8,019 nucleotides of DNA. Origin: Acidobacteriota bacterium. Its GTDB lineage: Bacteria; Acidobacteriota; Blastocatellia; Pyrinomonadales; Pyrinomonadaceae. How positions within the stretch are numbered: the stretch's first letter is position 1; each line of letters starts with the position of its first letter. Below the pieces are notes generated by a model that had not been told where the DNA came from, did no database searches, and saw nothing but the letters and a program-made list of their open reading frames with translations. The position numbers and the translations under genes were made by a program. Positions 1-6,312 of the stretch are shown piece by piece. The stretch covers positions 1 to 8,019 of the forward strand of contig JAKOSS010000754.1 of assembly GCA_029777145.1 (NCBI GenBank), in the 5' to 3' direction.

Positions 1-30
1 GGCGTCATCGTTTACAATTTCCAGCCGTAA
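1..30 (+). CDS. C-terminal end of a probable TonB-family protein (partial)
   Basis: The window opens inside a reading frame that encodes GVIVYNFQP and then a TAA stop at 28-30. A short hydrophobic beta strand ending in YNF is how many TonB C-terminal domains finish (the final strand of the domain that grips the TonB box of outer-membrane receptors). The position directly upstream of exbB-exbD-exbD is where a tonB-like gene would be expected. Only nine residues are visible, so the call rests on this ending and on gene order. Any other periplasmic protein with a C-terminal beta strand would look the same. Confidence 0.4.
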   Translation, partial: GVIVYNFQP

Positions 31-44
31 ATGGTTAAACCAAA

Positions 45-76
45 GGGTCGCGGGATCAAAACGGTCAGCGCGGCCC
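45..76 (+). promoter_or_regulatory. Intercistronic hairpin upstream of exbB
   Basis: GGGTCGCG (45-52) can pair with CGCGGCCC (69-76) over 8 bp, with one G-U pair. The 16-nt loop can form an inner 4-bp stem (54-57 with 63-66). No T-run follows, so this is not a typical intrinsic terminator. It lies between the upstream stop and the exbB ribosome binding site and does not cover that site. A nearly identical stem recurs at 1844-1867 in the same operon. Its likely role, which is inference, is setting mRNA stability or processing between cistrons. The rest of the 31-121 gap shows no convincing promoter. Confidence 0.4.
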
Positions 77-121
77 TGATTGCAATAATAGAAATTCTTT
101 GACTTCTTTGGAGGAAAAATC

Positions 122-847
122 ATGACTTTTTTAGTGAGCCATTTCGGCTTGATGTTCAGTGAAGGTGGCGTTTCGTTCGGTATTTATGACATCGCCAAAT
201 CGTTGACGATTCCCGGATGGGGCGTTATCATCACGCTCCTCATCCAGGCCGTCTACATGATCGCGGTCGGCATCGAGCGTTGGCTGACGTACAACAAAGC
301 GAAGCAGCAGTCGCGTCAATACGCGCCGAAGGTTGCGCAGGCTTTGAAGAACAGCAACATCGATGAAGCGATCAGCATCAGCGACAAGCACAAGGATTCG
401 CACCTTGCGATGGTTGTTTCGTCGGGTCTCAAGGAGTTCCAGGCTCACCAGGGCAATTCGAACATCTCGGCTGACGAAATGGAAGCATCGAAGCGTGCTC
501 TCGAGCGTGCGATCGCCGTCAAGACGGCTGAGCTGAAGCGCGGTCTCGCGGGTCTTGCGACCGTCGGTTCGACCGCTCCGTTCGTCGGACTGTTCGGTAC
601 CGTCGTCGGCATTATCGGCGCGTTCCAGGCCTTGAAAACCAACGAAACGGCCGGTATCGGCGCGGTCGGTGGTGCCATCGCGGAAGCGCTCGTCGCCACG
701 GCATTCGGTATTCTCGTCGCCGTTCCGGCGGTGTGGCTCTTCAACTATTTCACCAGCAAGGTCACGAGCTTTGGTGTTGAAATGGAGAACTCGGCATCGG
801 AATTGGTTGATTACTTTATCAAGCAGCGCTCGAAGCAGTTGAACTAG
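122..847 (+). CDS. exbB: ExbB/TolQ/MotA-family proton channel subunit
   Basis: This is the inner-membrane motor subunit that, with ExbD, uses the proton motive force to energise TonB (or Tol-Pal-like) transport to the outer membrane. The 241 residues match the usual ExbB length. Three membrane segments are visible: about 32-51, 141-168 and 183-208. The family signature GLFGTVVGIIGAF sits at 156-168, and the IAEALVATAFG segment with its following AVPAV at about 185-203 is the matching third helix. A large charged cytoplasmic loop (about 52-140) separates helices 1 and 2, as expected. The start is supported by GGAGG at 110-114, 7 nt before the ATG. Two exbD genes follow at short spacing in one apparent operon. 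TolQ is the main alternative name; the probable TonB tail upstream favours ExbB. Confidence 0.93.
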   Translation: MTFLVSHFGLMFSEGGVSFGIYDIAKSLTIPGWGVIITLLIQAVYMIAVGIERWLTYNKAKQQSRQYAPKVAQALKNSNIDEAISISDKHKDSHLAMVVSSGLKEFQAHQGNSNISADEMEASKRALERAIAVKTAELKRGLAGLATVGSTAPFVGLFGTVVGIIGAFQALKTNETAGIGAVGGAIAEALVATAFGILVAVPAVWLFNYFTSKVTSFGVEMENSASELVDYFIKQRSKQLN

Positions 848-876
848 TCCTTGGCGATTAAGGGAGAATTTTAGTT

Positions 877-1320
877 ATGGGAATGACAGTCGGTGGTTCC
901 GATGAATATAACTCGGAAATTAACGTAACCCCGATGGTCGACGTGATGCTCGTGCTTCTGATCATCTTCATGATCGTCACGCCGCTCCTTCAACAGGGTG
1001 TTTCCGTTAATCTTCCGCGTGAAATGAACGCCCCGACCGAAGATCCTGACATTGCAAAGGATACGTCGGTGATCGTGGCGATTCCGGACAACAACAACTT
1101 CTACATCGGAAAGAATCTTTATCCGCTCGAGGAACTCGGCGAGAAGATCAAAACCCTGATGAAGGACAAGACTCCCGACAAACGGATTGTCTATATCAAG
1201 AGCAGCATCGAGGTCGAATACGGCACAGTTGTAAAGGCCGTTGACCAGATTCGCAAGCAGGATATCGACAAGATCGGACTCGTCGCCGACAAGAAGAAGA
1301 AAGTCGCGTCGGGTCAATAG
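877..1320 (+). CDS. exbD: ExbD/TolR-family biopolymer transport protein (copy 1)
   Basis: This is the partner of ExbB, with a single N-terminal membrane helix inside the ExbB ring and a periplasmic domain. The 147 residues fit the family. A short cytoplasmic N-terminus is followed by NVTPMVDVMLVLLIIFM (16-32), the family hallmark. Asp22 in it corresponds to the essential proton-carrying aspartate (Asp25 in E. coli ExbD). The periplasmic domain spans about 38-147 and ends with the usual pattern YG.VVKAVDQIRK followed by IGLVADKKKK. The ATG is preceded by AGGGAG at 861-866 with a 10-nt spacer. It starts 29 nt after the exbB stop and is 35 nt from a second exbD, so all three are probably co-transcribed. 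Two different ExbD chains could form mixed dimers in the motor; that is inference. Confidence 0.93.
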   Translation: MGMTVGGSDEYNSEINVTPMVDVMLVLLIIFMIVTPLLQQGVSVNLPREMNAPTEDPDIAKDTSVIVAIPDNNNFYIGKNLYPLEELGEKIKTLMKDKTPDKRIVYIKSSIEVEYGTVVKAVDQIRKQDIDKIGLVADKKKKVASGQ

Positions 1321-1355
1321 TTTGGGAGTAATCAACACTGGGGGTGTAGAAAGTT

Positions 1356-1832
1356 ATGGGAATGTCAGCAGGCGGCAATAAGGGTGGCGCAACACCGAAC
1401 ATTAACGTTACTCCGTTGATCGACGTTTTGCTCGTGCTCTTGATCATTTTCATGGTCATCACGCCGTCCAAACCGAGTCGTTTCGAGGCCAAGGTGCCCG
1501 CGGAACCAAAGGAAATGGACAAGAACATCCAGCTCAAGCAGAATCCGAATACTCTGATCCTGTTTGTCAGCAAGGATGGCAAGCTTCGGCTGAATACCGA
1601 TGATGTCGGCGATGTGTCGGACACGGCACCGTTGACCGCCAAACTCAGCGAACTGTTCAAGTTCCGTGAGGCGAACGGTATTCTTCGCGAGGGCAGCAAC
1701 GAGGTTGAGAAGACGGTCTTCGTGAAGGCGCCGAAATCGGCGCGGTACGGGGAAGTTGTCAAGGCAATCGACGGCGCGAAGCTTGCAGGTGCGGATCCGA
1801 TCGGTCTTCAGATCGACGACCTGGAGAATTAG
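1356..1832 (+). CDS. exbD: ExbD/TolR-family biopolymer transport protein (copy 2)
   Basis: This second ExbD in tandem has 158 residues. It shares the N-terminal layout of copy 1 (MGM, then a Gly-rich stretch) and the helix motif NVTPLIDVLLVLLIIFMV (17-34), with Asp23 as the predicted proton carrier. The periplasmic part diverges strongly from copy 1 and is longer. A region at about 84-118 (around VGDVSDTAPLTAKLSELF and the following REANG) looks like an extra linker or loop before the conserved end YGEVVKAIDGAKLAGADPIGL. The upstream Shine-Dalgarno site is weaker (GGGGGTG at 1340-1346, 9 nt from ATG) than for exbB, so translation may be lower or coupled. The copies look like an old duplication with specialised periplasmic domains. 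TolR is the alternative name. Confidence 0.92.
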   Translation: MGMSAGGNKGGATPNINVTPLIDVLLVLLIIFMVITPSKPSRFEAKVPAEPKEMDKNIQLKQNPNTLILFVSKDGKLRLNTDDVGDVSDTAPLTAKLSELFKFREANGILREGSNEVEKTVFVKAPKSARYGEVVKAIDGAKLAGADPIGLQIDDLEN

Positions 1833-1843
1833 GACTCGAGGCA

Positions 1844-1871
1844 GGGCCGCGTGATTGAGCGCGGTCCGCGC
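1844..1871 (+). promoter_or_regulatory. Intercistronic hairpin with a competing alternative fold
   Basis: GGGCCGCG (1844-1851) pairs with CGCGGTCC (1860-1867) over 8 bp, including one G-U pair, around an 8-nt loop. A second hairpin, GCGCG (1859-1863) with CGCGC (1867-1871) and loop GTC, uses overlapping bases, so the two folds exclude each other. No T-run follows and the ribosome binding site of the next gene (1885-1888) stays free. The stem is nearly the same as that at 45-76. It may set the relative expression of the TPR gene against exbBD; this is inference from structure alone. Confidence 0.4.
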
Positions 1872-1895
1872 CCCGGGAGTTAATGGAGTCATAAA

Positions 1896-2780
1896 ATGAG
1901 ATTGTCTCGTTTAGGGATACTTGTAATTATTGCTTTCACCGTTCTGGTTGGGGCCAATTGCTCGTACTACAACAGGATTGTGGCGCGCAAGAATCTCGTC
2001 GACGGTGCTACGGCCTACAAGGAACGCAAGTTCGCGGTGGCCGAGGAACGATTCCGCAAGGCGGTTTCGATCGATCCTGACGGAAAGACGCTTGAAGGCC
2101 GGACGGCGCAGCTTTTCCTCGCCCGTACGCTTCACTCGGAATACATCGCCGACCGCAAGCTGACCCAAAAAGGGGAGGAAGCGATCGAGCAGTACAAGAA
2201 AACGCTCGCCAGCGACATCAACGAACAGTCGGCGTTCAAGGCGATCGCCAACCTTCTCGATTCGCTGAACCGCAAGGACGAAGCGCTGAAGTGGATCACA
2301 GAGCGGGCCGAGAATTCGAACGTCAAGCCGGAGTACAGAGCTGAAGCATACACATCGCTGGCCGCCAAGCAGTACTCATGCGCGAATGACATCTCCGATG
2401 TCGAACCCGTCAAGAAGACCGTCAAGAAAGACGGAAAGGACGTCTTCGAATTTCACAAACCGGAAAGTCCGGAAGAGTACGACAAGTTGACGCAATGTGC
2501 TTCGAAGGGGATGGAATTCATCGACAAGGCCATCGAATTCGAAAAGCAGGCCGGCGTCGAGACCGACTCGGTTTGGTCCTACAAGGCGAATTTGCTGATC
2601 CAGAAGATGCGTATCGCGGAAATGGATGGCAACACCGCCGACAAGGACAAGTTCAAGAAGGAAGCTGACGAAGCGAAGGAGCGGTTTACCAAGCTCGCAG
2701 CTGCCAAAAAGGAAAAGGAAGAGGCTGAAGCTGAGAAGAAGAAGCAGGAAGAGGAAGCCTCGAAACCTGCCGGCAAGTAG
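1896..2780 (+). CDS. TPR-containing envelope protein, possible lipoprotein
   Basis: I do not recognise a named family. The 294-residue product starts with a signal-like segment (MRLSRLG, then a hydrophobic stretch to about 20) ending GANC, with Cys22 as a possible lipidation site. Asn at -1 is atypical for a lipobox, so ordinary signal cleavage or an N-terminal anchor is also possible. TPR-like helix pairs are visible at about 38-62 (AYKERKFAVAEERFRKAV, then SIDPD), 72-105 and 113-140 (LNRKDEALKW). A more diverged part at about 150-217 contains Cys162 and Cys201. Residues about 250-290 are a highly charged Lys/Glu/Ala coiled-coil tail. TGGAGT at 1884-1889 lies about 7 nt before the ATG. As the last gene of the exbBD operon, just before a terminator, it may be a periplasmic scaffold for the motor or for TonB-dependent transport, loosely analogous to the TPR protein CpoB beside Tol genes. 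That role is inference. Confidence 0.75.
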   Translation: MRLSRLGILVIIAFTVLVGANCSYYNRIVARKNLVDGATAYKERKFAVAEERFRKAVSIDPDGKTLEGRTAQLFLARTLHSEYIADRKLTQKGEEAIEQYKKTLASDINEQSAFKAIANLLDSLNRKDEALKWITERAENSNVKPEYRAEAYTSLAAKQYSCANDISDVEPVKKTVKKDGKDVFEFHKPESPEEYDKLTQCASKGMEFIDKAIEFEKQAGVETDSVWSYKANLLIQKMRIAEMDGNTADKDKFKKEADEAKERFTKLAAAKKEKEEAEAEKKKQEEEASKPAGK

Positions 2781-2805
2781 ACTACTTTTCTTTGTTCTTT
2801 AATTT

Positions 2806-2848
2806 GAGGGCGAGACTCGATTAAGATTAATTGGGTTCGCCCTCTTTT
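2806..2848 (+). terminator. Intrinsic terminator of the exbBD-TPR operon
   Basis: GAGGGCGA (2806-2813) pairs perfectly with TCGCCCTC (2837-2844). The stem continues through a G-U pair, a bulged A and weaker A-T-rich pairs towards a tight loop near 2824-2827. TTTT follows at 2845-2848. It begins 26 nt after the TPR stop. The rel start codon lies only 34 nt downstream, so the element also sits where the leader of rel would be. Confidence 0.8.
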
Positions 2849-2882
2849 CGTCGGCAGAGAACGGCGAAACACAAGCTGCCAA

Positions 2883-5090
2883 ATGATTCGGATCGAAGAC
2901 ATCATCGACAAGGTCGAAGCGAACCGCCCAAGCGCGGACACTGATCTGATTCGGCGGTCGTACTTCTTTTCGGCGATGCATCATCGTGGCCAGAAACGAG
3001 CCTCAGGTGAGCCGTATCTCATCCATCCGTTGGAAGTAGCGGACATTCTCGCGGAGATGAAACTCGACGAGGTCAGCGTTTCCACTGGCCTGCTCCACGA
3101 TGTCGTCGAGGACACGCTGGTCGACCTCGACACTATCCGCAAGTATTTCGGCGACGAGATCACGAGGCTCGTTGACGGCCTGACAAAGATCGCGACCATC
3201 TCAAACCTCTCGAAAGAAAAACAACAGGCGGAAAACGTCCGCAAAATGGTCCTGGCGATGATCACCGATGTCCGGGTCGTTTTGATCAAACTCGCCGATC
3301 GTCTTCACAACATGCGGACGATGCAGTTTCTCAAACCCGAGAAACGCGCGAGGATCTCGCAGGAGACGCTCGATATCTACGCCCCGATCGCACATCGGCT
3401 CGGAATGGGTAAGGTCCGGAGCGAACTCGAAGATCTTTCTTTCCAGAATCTCTATCCGCACGAATACAAAAAGCTTGCCCACGAGGTCGAGGCGCGGCGC
3501 GTTGAACTGGAAGCGGCGCTCTCGAAGATAAAGGAGACGATCCGCGCCAAGCTGATCGAGAACGACGTTCCGTTTGTCGAGATCCAGAGCCGCGTCAAGC
3601 GTCTTTATTCCCTCTGGAAGAAGCTTCGAAACCGCAAGCTTTCCATCGAACAGATATACGACTTGATCGCTGTTCGGATTATTACTCCGAATGACAAGAA
3701 GAACTGTTACCTCGCCCTGAGCGTCATCCACGACATCTGGACACCGGTACCGGAGCGATTCAAGGACTGGATCGCGATCCCGCGTGACAACATGTACCGG
3801 TCGCTTCATACGTCGGTTATCGGCGACGGCGGACAGGCGTTCGAGGTCCAGATCCGGACCGAAGAGATGCATCACGTCGCCGAAGAAGGCGTGGCGGCGC
3901 ACTGGAAATACAAGGAGAGTAAACTCGGGCGCCACGAAGAGGACGAGAACCTGGACGAACTGCGGCGGACAGTCGAGAAGCTCTTATTGCCGTTGGTCGA
4001 GACAACTGAGGAGAACGAGGATTCTGAGGATTTTATCGAGTCGCTGAAGCTCGATCTTTATCCGAAAGACGTCTATGCGTTTACCCCGATGGGGAAAGTG
4101 ATCCAGCTGCCGCGCGGATCAACGCCGATCGACTTCGCATACGCGATCCATTCCGAGGTCGGTGACAAATGTACCGGCGCGAAGGTCAACGGCCGGATCG
4201 TTCCCCTCAGATACGAGATTCAGAACGGCGATGTCATCGAGATCTTGACGACCGCAAACTCCAAGCCCTCGCGCGACTGGCTGAATCACGTCGTGACGTC
4301 GAAAGCGCGAAGCCGGATCCGGCATTGGATCTCCGAACAGCAACGTCGGGAGTCGATCGAACTGGGCCGCAAACTGCTCGAGAAAGAAGCTGACCGGTTC
4401 AGGTTGTCGCCAAAGAAATTGCTCGGCAACGACGAAGAACTGAAACGGATCGCCAACGAATACGGGCTCAGCCGCGGCGAGGACCTGCTGGCATCGATCG
4501 GCTACGGCAAAACGCTGCCGCGGAACGTCCTCGCCAAGCACCTGGGCGCGGAGAAATTTGCCGAGCTCGATCCGGAAAAGAAAAAGGACGGCACGCTCAA
4601 GACCGGATTCAAAGCCGTCAAACGGTTGATGGGGCTCGGCGAGGACGCGATCATCGTCAAGGGCGTCGACAATCTGCTGACGACGCGCGCGCGATGCTGC
4701 AACCCGCTCCGCGGCGAACCGATCATCGGGTACATCTCGCTTGGAAAGGGAATCGTCGTCCACAACCGGAATTGCAAGAACGTCAAATCGTTGATGGTCA
4801 ATCGCGACCGCATCGTCGACGTCGAGTGGGCAAAGAGCGAAAAGGAGGAGATTCAGTCCGTGCGTCTGCTTGCGACGACCGAGAACCGCACCGGAATGCT
4901 CGCGGGCATCACCAACGCTATCGCCGAGATCAAAACGGGAATCCGCGATGCGCGCGCGAACGTATCGAAAGACGACATCGGACTTATCGAAGTAACGGTC
5001 GAGGTCTTCGACAAGAAACATCTCGACAAGGTGGTCAGCTCCATCGAACAGGTCCCCGGCGTGATCAACGTCGAACGTGTGAATTTCTGA
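2883..5090 (+). CDS. rel: Bifunctional (p)ppGpp synthetase/hydrolase (RelA/SpoT family)
   Basis: This cytoplasmic enzyme makes and degrades the alarmone (p)ppGpp and controls the stringent response. The 735 residues are normal for long RSH proteins. The N-terminal HD hydrolase domain (about 20-160) has all expected metal and catalytic residues: His48, His72-Asp73, Glu76-Asp77, Asp139 and Asn143. The synthetase domain (about 230-345) has RVKRLYS (237-243), YDLIAVR with Asp260, YRSLHT (305-310) and EVQIRT with Glu321. The RFKD motif (292-295) is the RXKD form of bifunctional enzymes, not the EXDD form of synthetase-only RelA. A TGS domain (about 391-455), helical region, zinc-finger-like segment (Cys605, Cys606, His627, Cys631) and ACT domain (about 656-735) follow. 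No in-frame start lies closer upstream and there is no good Shine-Dalgarno site. The N-terminus MIRIEDIIDKV fits the family start. Confidence 0.96.
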   Translation: MIRIEDIIDKVEANRPSADTDLIRRSYFFSAMHHRGQKRASGEPYLIHPLEVADILAEMKLDEVSVSTGLLHDVVEDTLVDLDTIRKYFGDEITRLVDGLTKIATISNLSKEKQQAENVRKMVLAMITDVRVVLIKLADRLHNMRTMQFLKPEKRARISQETLDIYAPIAHRLGMGKVRSELEDLSFQNLYPHEYKKLAHEVEARRVELEAALSKIKETIRAKLIENDVPFVEIQSRVKRLYSLWKKLRNRKLSIEQIYDLIAVRIITPNDKKNCYLALSVIHDIWTPVPERFKDWIAIPRDNMYRSLHTSVIGDGGQAFEVQIRTEEMHHVAEEGVAAHWKYKESKLGRHEEDENLDELRRTVEKLLLPLVETTEENEDSEDFIESLKLDLYPKDVYAFTPMGKVIQLPRGSTPIDFAYAIHSEVGDKCTGAKVNGRIVPLRYEIQNGDVIEILTTANSKPSRDWLNHVVTSKARSRIRHWISEQQRRESIELGRKLLEKEADRFRLSPKKLLGNDEELKRIANEYGLSRGEDLLASIGYGKTLPRNVLAKHLGAEKFAELDPEKKKDGTLKTGFKAVKRLMGLGEDAIIVKGVDNLLTTRARCCNPLRGEPIIGYISLGKGIVVHNRNCKNVKSLMVNRDRIVDVEWAKSEKEEIQSVRLLATTENRTGMLAGITNAIAEIKTGIRDARANVSKDDIGLIEVTVEVFDKKHLDKVVSSIEQVPGVINVERVNF

Positions 5091-5129
5091 GCGGGCTCGT
5101 TTACCTCTGTTCGTCATCCGAGATAATCT

Positions 5130-5384
<255 letters not shown>

Positions 5385-5451
5385 AGGCCGGCCGCGTAAA
5401 CGCGGAACTTCAATCGCTGATCACCGGACACCGGCCACCTACTCCGTTGTT

Positions 5452-5479
5452 TTGATTTTCCGCCCCAATCTGCTATCAT
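5452..5479 (+). promoter_or_regulatory. Predicted sigma-70-like promoter of ridA
   Basis: TTGATT (5452-5457) and TATCAT (5474-5479) are separated by 16 nt, and TGC directly before the -10 box makes it an extended -10. Transcription would start near 5486, about 33 nt before the ridA start codon. The promoter lies about 70 nt after the heptamer array, so ridA can be transcribed independently of rel. Confidence 0.6.
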
Positions 5480-5505
5480 TTGCCTTTTGTTTCAGACGAC
5501 TGAGT

Positions 5506-5510
5506 GAAGG
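5506..5510 (+). promoter_or_regulatory. Ribosome binding site that decides the ridA start
   Basis: GAAGG lies 8 nt before the GTG at 5519. The earlier in-frame GTG at 5504 overlaps this site and has no Shine-Dalgarno sequence of its own, so 5519 is the better start. Confidence 0.6.
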
Positions 5511-5518
5511 TAATTCCA

Positions 5519-5896
5519 GTGAAAGAGATTGTTTCGACAGATAAGGCTCCGGGCGCGATCGGTCCGTATTCACAGGCGGTGAAAACCGGCGGTTTCGTAT
5601 TCTGTTCGGGTCAGATTCCGATCGATCCGGCGACGGGTGAATTCGTCTCAAACGATGTTGCCGAACAAACTGATCAGGTACTTAAGAATCTGTCGGCGGT
5701 GCTCGAGGCGGCCGGGTCGAGTTTGAATGAAGTCGTCAAGACGACGGTCTTTCTCGCGGACATGAATGATTTTGCCGCGATGAACGAAATTTACGGAAAG
5801 TATTTCAGCGACAACAAACCGGCGCGTGCGACGGTTCAGGCGGCCAGGTTGCCGCGGGACGCTCGGGTCGAGATCGAATGTGTCGCGGTTGCGTGA
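5519..5896 (+). CDS. ridA: RidA family enamine/imine deaminase (YjgF/YER057c/UK114)
   Basis: This cytoplasmic protein hydrolyses reactive enamine/imine intermediates released by PLP enzymes such as threonine dehydratase, giving stable keto acids and protecting PLP enzymes from damage. Using GTG at 5519 gives 125 residues, the usual RidA length. An upstream in-frame GTG at 5504 would add five residues but has no ribosome binding site. Family landmarks are APGAIGPYSQAV (10-21, Tyr17), FCSGQIPIDPATGE (28-41, Ser30), KTTVFLADMNDFA (74-86), and KPAR with Arg103 for the substrate carboxylate. AARLPRDARVEIECVAVA (108-125) closes it, with Glu118 and Glu120. Thr105 lies where E. coli RidA has Cys107. 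The gene follows rel in the same direction, as in Pseudomonas where a ridA-like gene follows spoT, but here a repeat array and its own promoter intervene. Confidence 0.95.
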   Translation: MKEIVSTDKAPGAIGPYSQAVKTGGFVFCSGQIPIDPATGEFVSNDVAEQTDQVLKNLSAVLEAAGSSLNEVVKTTVFLADMNDFAAMNEIYGKYFSDNKPARATVQAARLPRDARVEIECVAVA

Positions 5897-5916
5897 GGCC
5901 GCGTTACGCAAGCAAG

Positions 5917-5947
5917 AAAAAGCCAGACGCTCGAAAGAGCCTCTGGC
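5917..5947 (-). terminator. Intrinsic terminator of rpmB
   Basis: GCCAGA (5922-5927) pairs with TCTGGC (5942-5947). After a C-C mismatch, GCTC (5929-5932) pairs with GAGC (5937-5940) around a four-base loop. On the minus strand the hairpin is followed by TTTTT (complement of 5917-5921), the layout of a Rho-independent terminator for rpmB, 31 nt beyond its stop. On the plus strand there is no T-run after it, so it is at best a weak stop for ridA, although the hairpin lies just downstream of ridA too. Confidence 0.8.
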
Positions 5948-5977
5948 AACCAAATAAAACGCTTGTATCTCAAAGAT

Positions 5978-6172
5978 TTACGCAGCTTTGACAATCTTGC
6001 CGGACTTAATGCAGCGAGTGCAGACTTTTTTCCGGCCATTGCCGCCGGTCGGCAACTGGACGCGAATCGACTGCAGGTTCGGGTTGAAGCGACGACGGGT
6101 TTTGTTGTTAGCATGCGAAACGTTGTTTCCGAATTGCGGTCCTTTGCCGCAGATGTCGCATCGTTTTGCCAT
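5978..6172 (-). CDS. rpmB: 50S ribosomal protein L28 (zinc-binding four-cysteine form)
   Basis: This is a small basic protein of the large ribosomal subunit, 64 residues, typical for short bacterial L28. The N-terminus [21 protein letters not shown] and the following [11 protein letters not shown] (24-34) are the family signature. Cys5/Cys8 and Cys51/Cys54 form two CXXC pairs, indicating the zinc-ribbon (C+) version rather than the zinc-free paralogue. On the minus strand GGAGG (complement of 6182-6186) lies 9 nt before the ATG, a strong ribosome binding site. The gene stands alone, convergent with ridA and divergent from the PpiC-like lipoprotein gene, with its own terminator. rpmG is not beside it in this window. 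Confidence 0.97.
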   Translation of the reverse strand: MAKRCDICGKGPQFGNNVSHANNKTRRRFNPNLQSIRVQLPTGGNGRKKVCTRCIKSGKIVKAA

Positions 6173-6191
6173 AATGTTAAGCCTCCAAAGA

Positions 6192-6197
6192 ATTATA
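6192..6197 (-). promoter_or_regulatory. Possible -10 element for rpmB
   Basis: The minus strand reads a perfect TATAAT here, inside an A-T-rich divergent spacer. The hexamer 17 nt upstream (TAAACT, complement of 6215-6220) is a poor -35. Transcription from it would begin almost at the GGAGG ribosome binding site, giving an extremely short leader. The true promoter may instead lie further up, for example TTGAGT (complement of 6227-6232) with TTAATA (complement of 6204-6209). Confidence 0.3.
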
Positions 6198-6220
6198 CCG
6201 AGGTATTAATAGCGAGTTTA

Positions 6221-6248
6221 TTGAAAACTCAAAAACAAAATTTATAAC
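6221..6248 (+). promoter_or_regulatory. Predicted sigma-70-like promoter of the PpiC-like lipoprotein gene
   Basis: TTGAAA (6221-6226) and TATAAC (6243-6248) are spaced by 16 nt, each one base from consensus. The start of transcription would fall near 6255, leaving a leader of about 58 nt to the GTG at 6313. It lies in the divergent gap shared with rpmB. Confidence 0.65.
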
Positions 6249-6295
6249 AAACGTTTTTACGTTTCGTCAAGCAATGATTGAATTAGTTAACTTCG

Positions 6296-6301
6296 AAGGA
6301 G
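6296..6301 (+). promoter_or_regulatory. Ribosome binding site that decides the lipoprotein start
   Basis: AAGGAG is followed 11 nt later by GTG at 6313. The earlier in-frame ATG at 6274 has no comparable site and would put an acidic, hydrophobic extension before the signal peptide. The GTG gives a normal MRK start. Confidence 0.6.
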
Positions 6302-6312
6302 TAATAGCCAAA

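Noticed and set aside
31..102. Small open frame of 23 codons directly after the upstream stop
   Set aside because: It lacks a ribosome binding site, overlaps the hairpin at 45-76 and shows no recognisable protein feature.
3201..3935. Minus-strand open frame inside rel
   Set aside because: It is a shadow of the high-GC coding strand. The rel frame has complete catalytic motifs across the same bases.
5386..5405. GGCCGGCC palindrome and small CCGCG/CGCGG hairpin after the array, considered as a rel terminator
   Set aside because: The stem is only 5 bp and no T-run follows; it may be chance in GC-rich sequence.
5504..5518. GTG at 5504 as the ridA start
   Set aside because: It has no Shine-Dalgarno sequence and overlaps the site that serves GTG 5519, whose product matches the usual RidA N-terminus and length.
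6274..6312. ATG at 6274 as the start of the PpiC-like lipoprotein
   Set aside because: It has no ribosome binding site and would place an acidic, hydrophobic extension before the signal peptide. GTG at 6313 follows AAGGAG and gives a normal lipoprotein signal.
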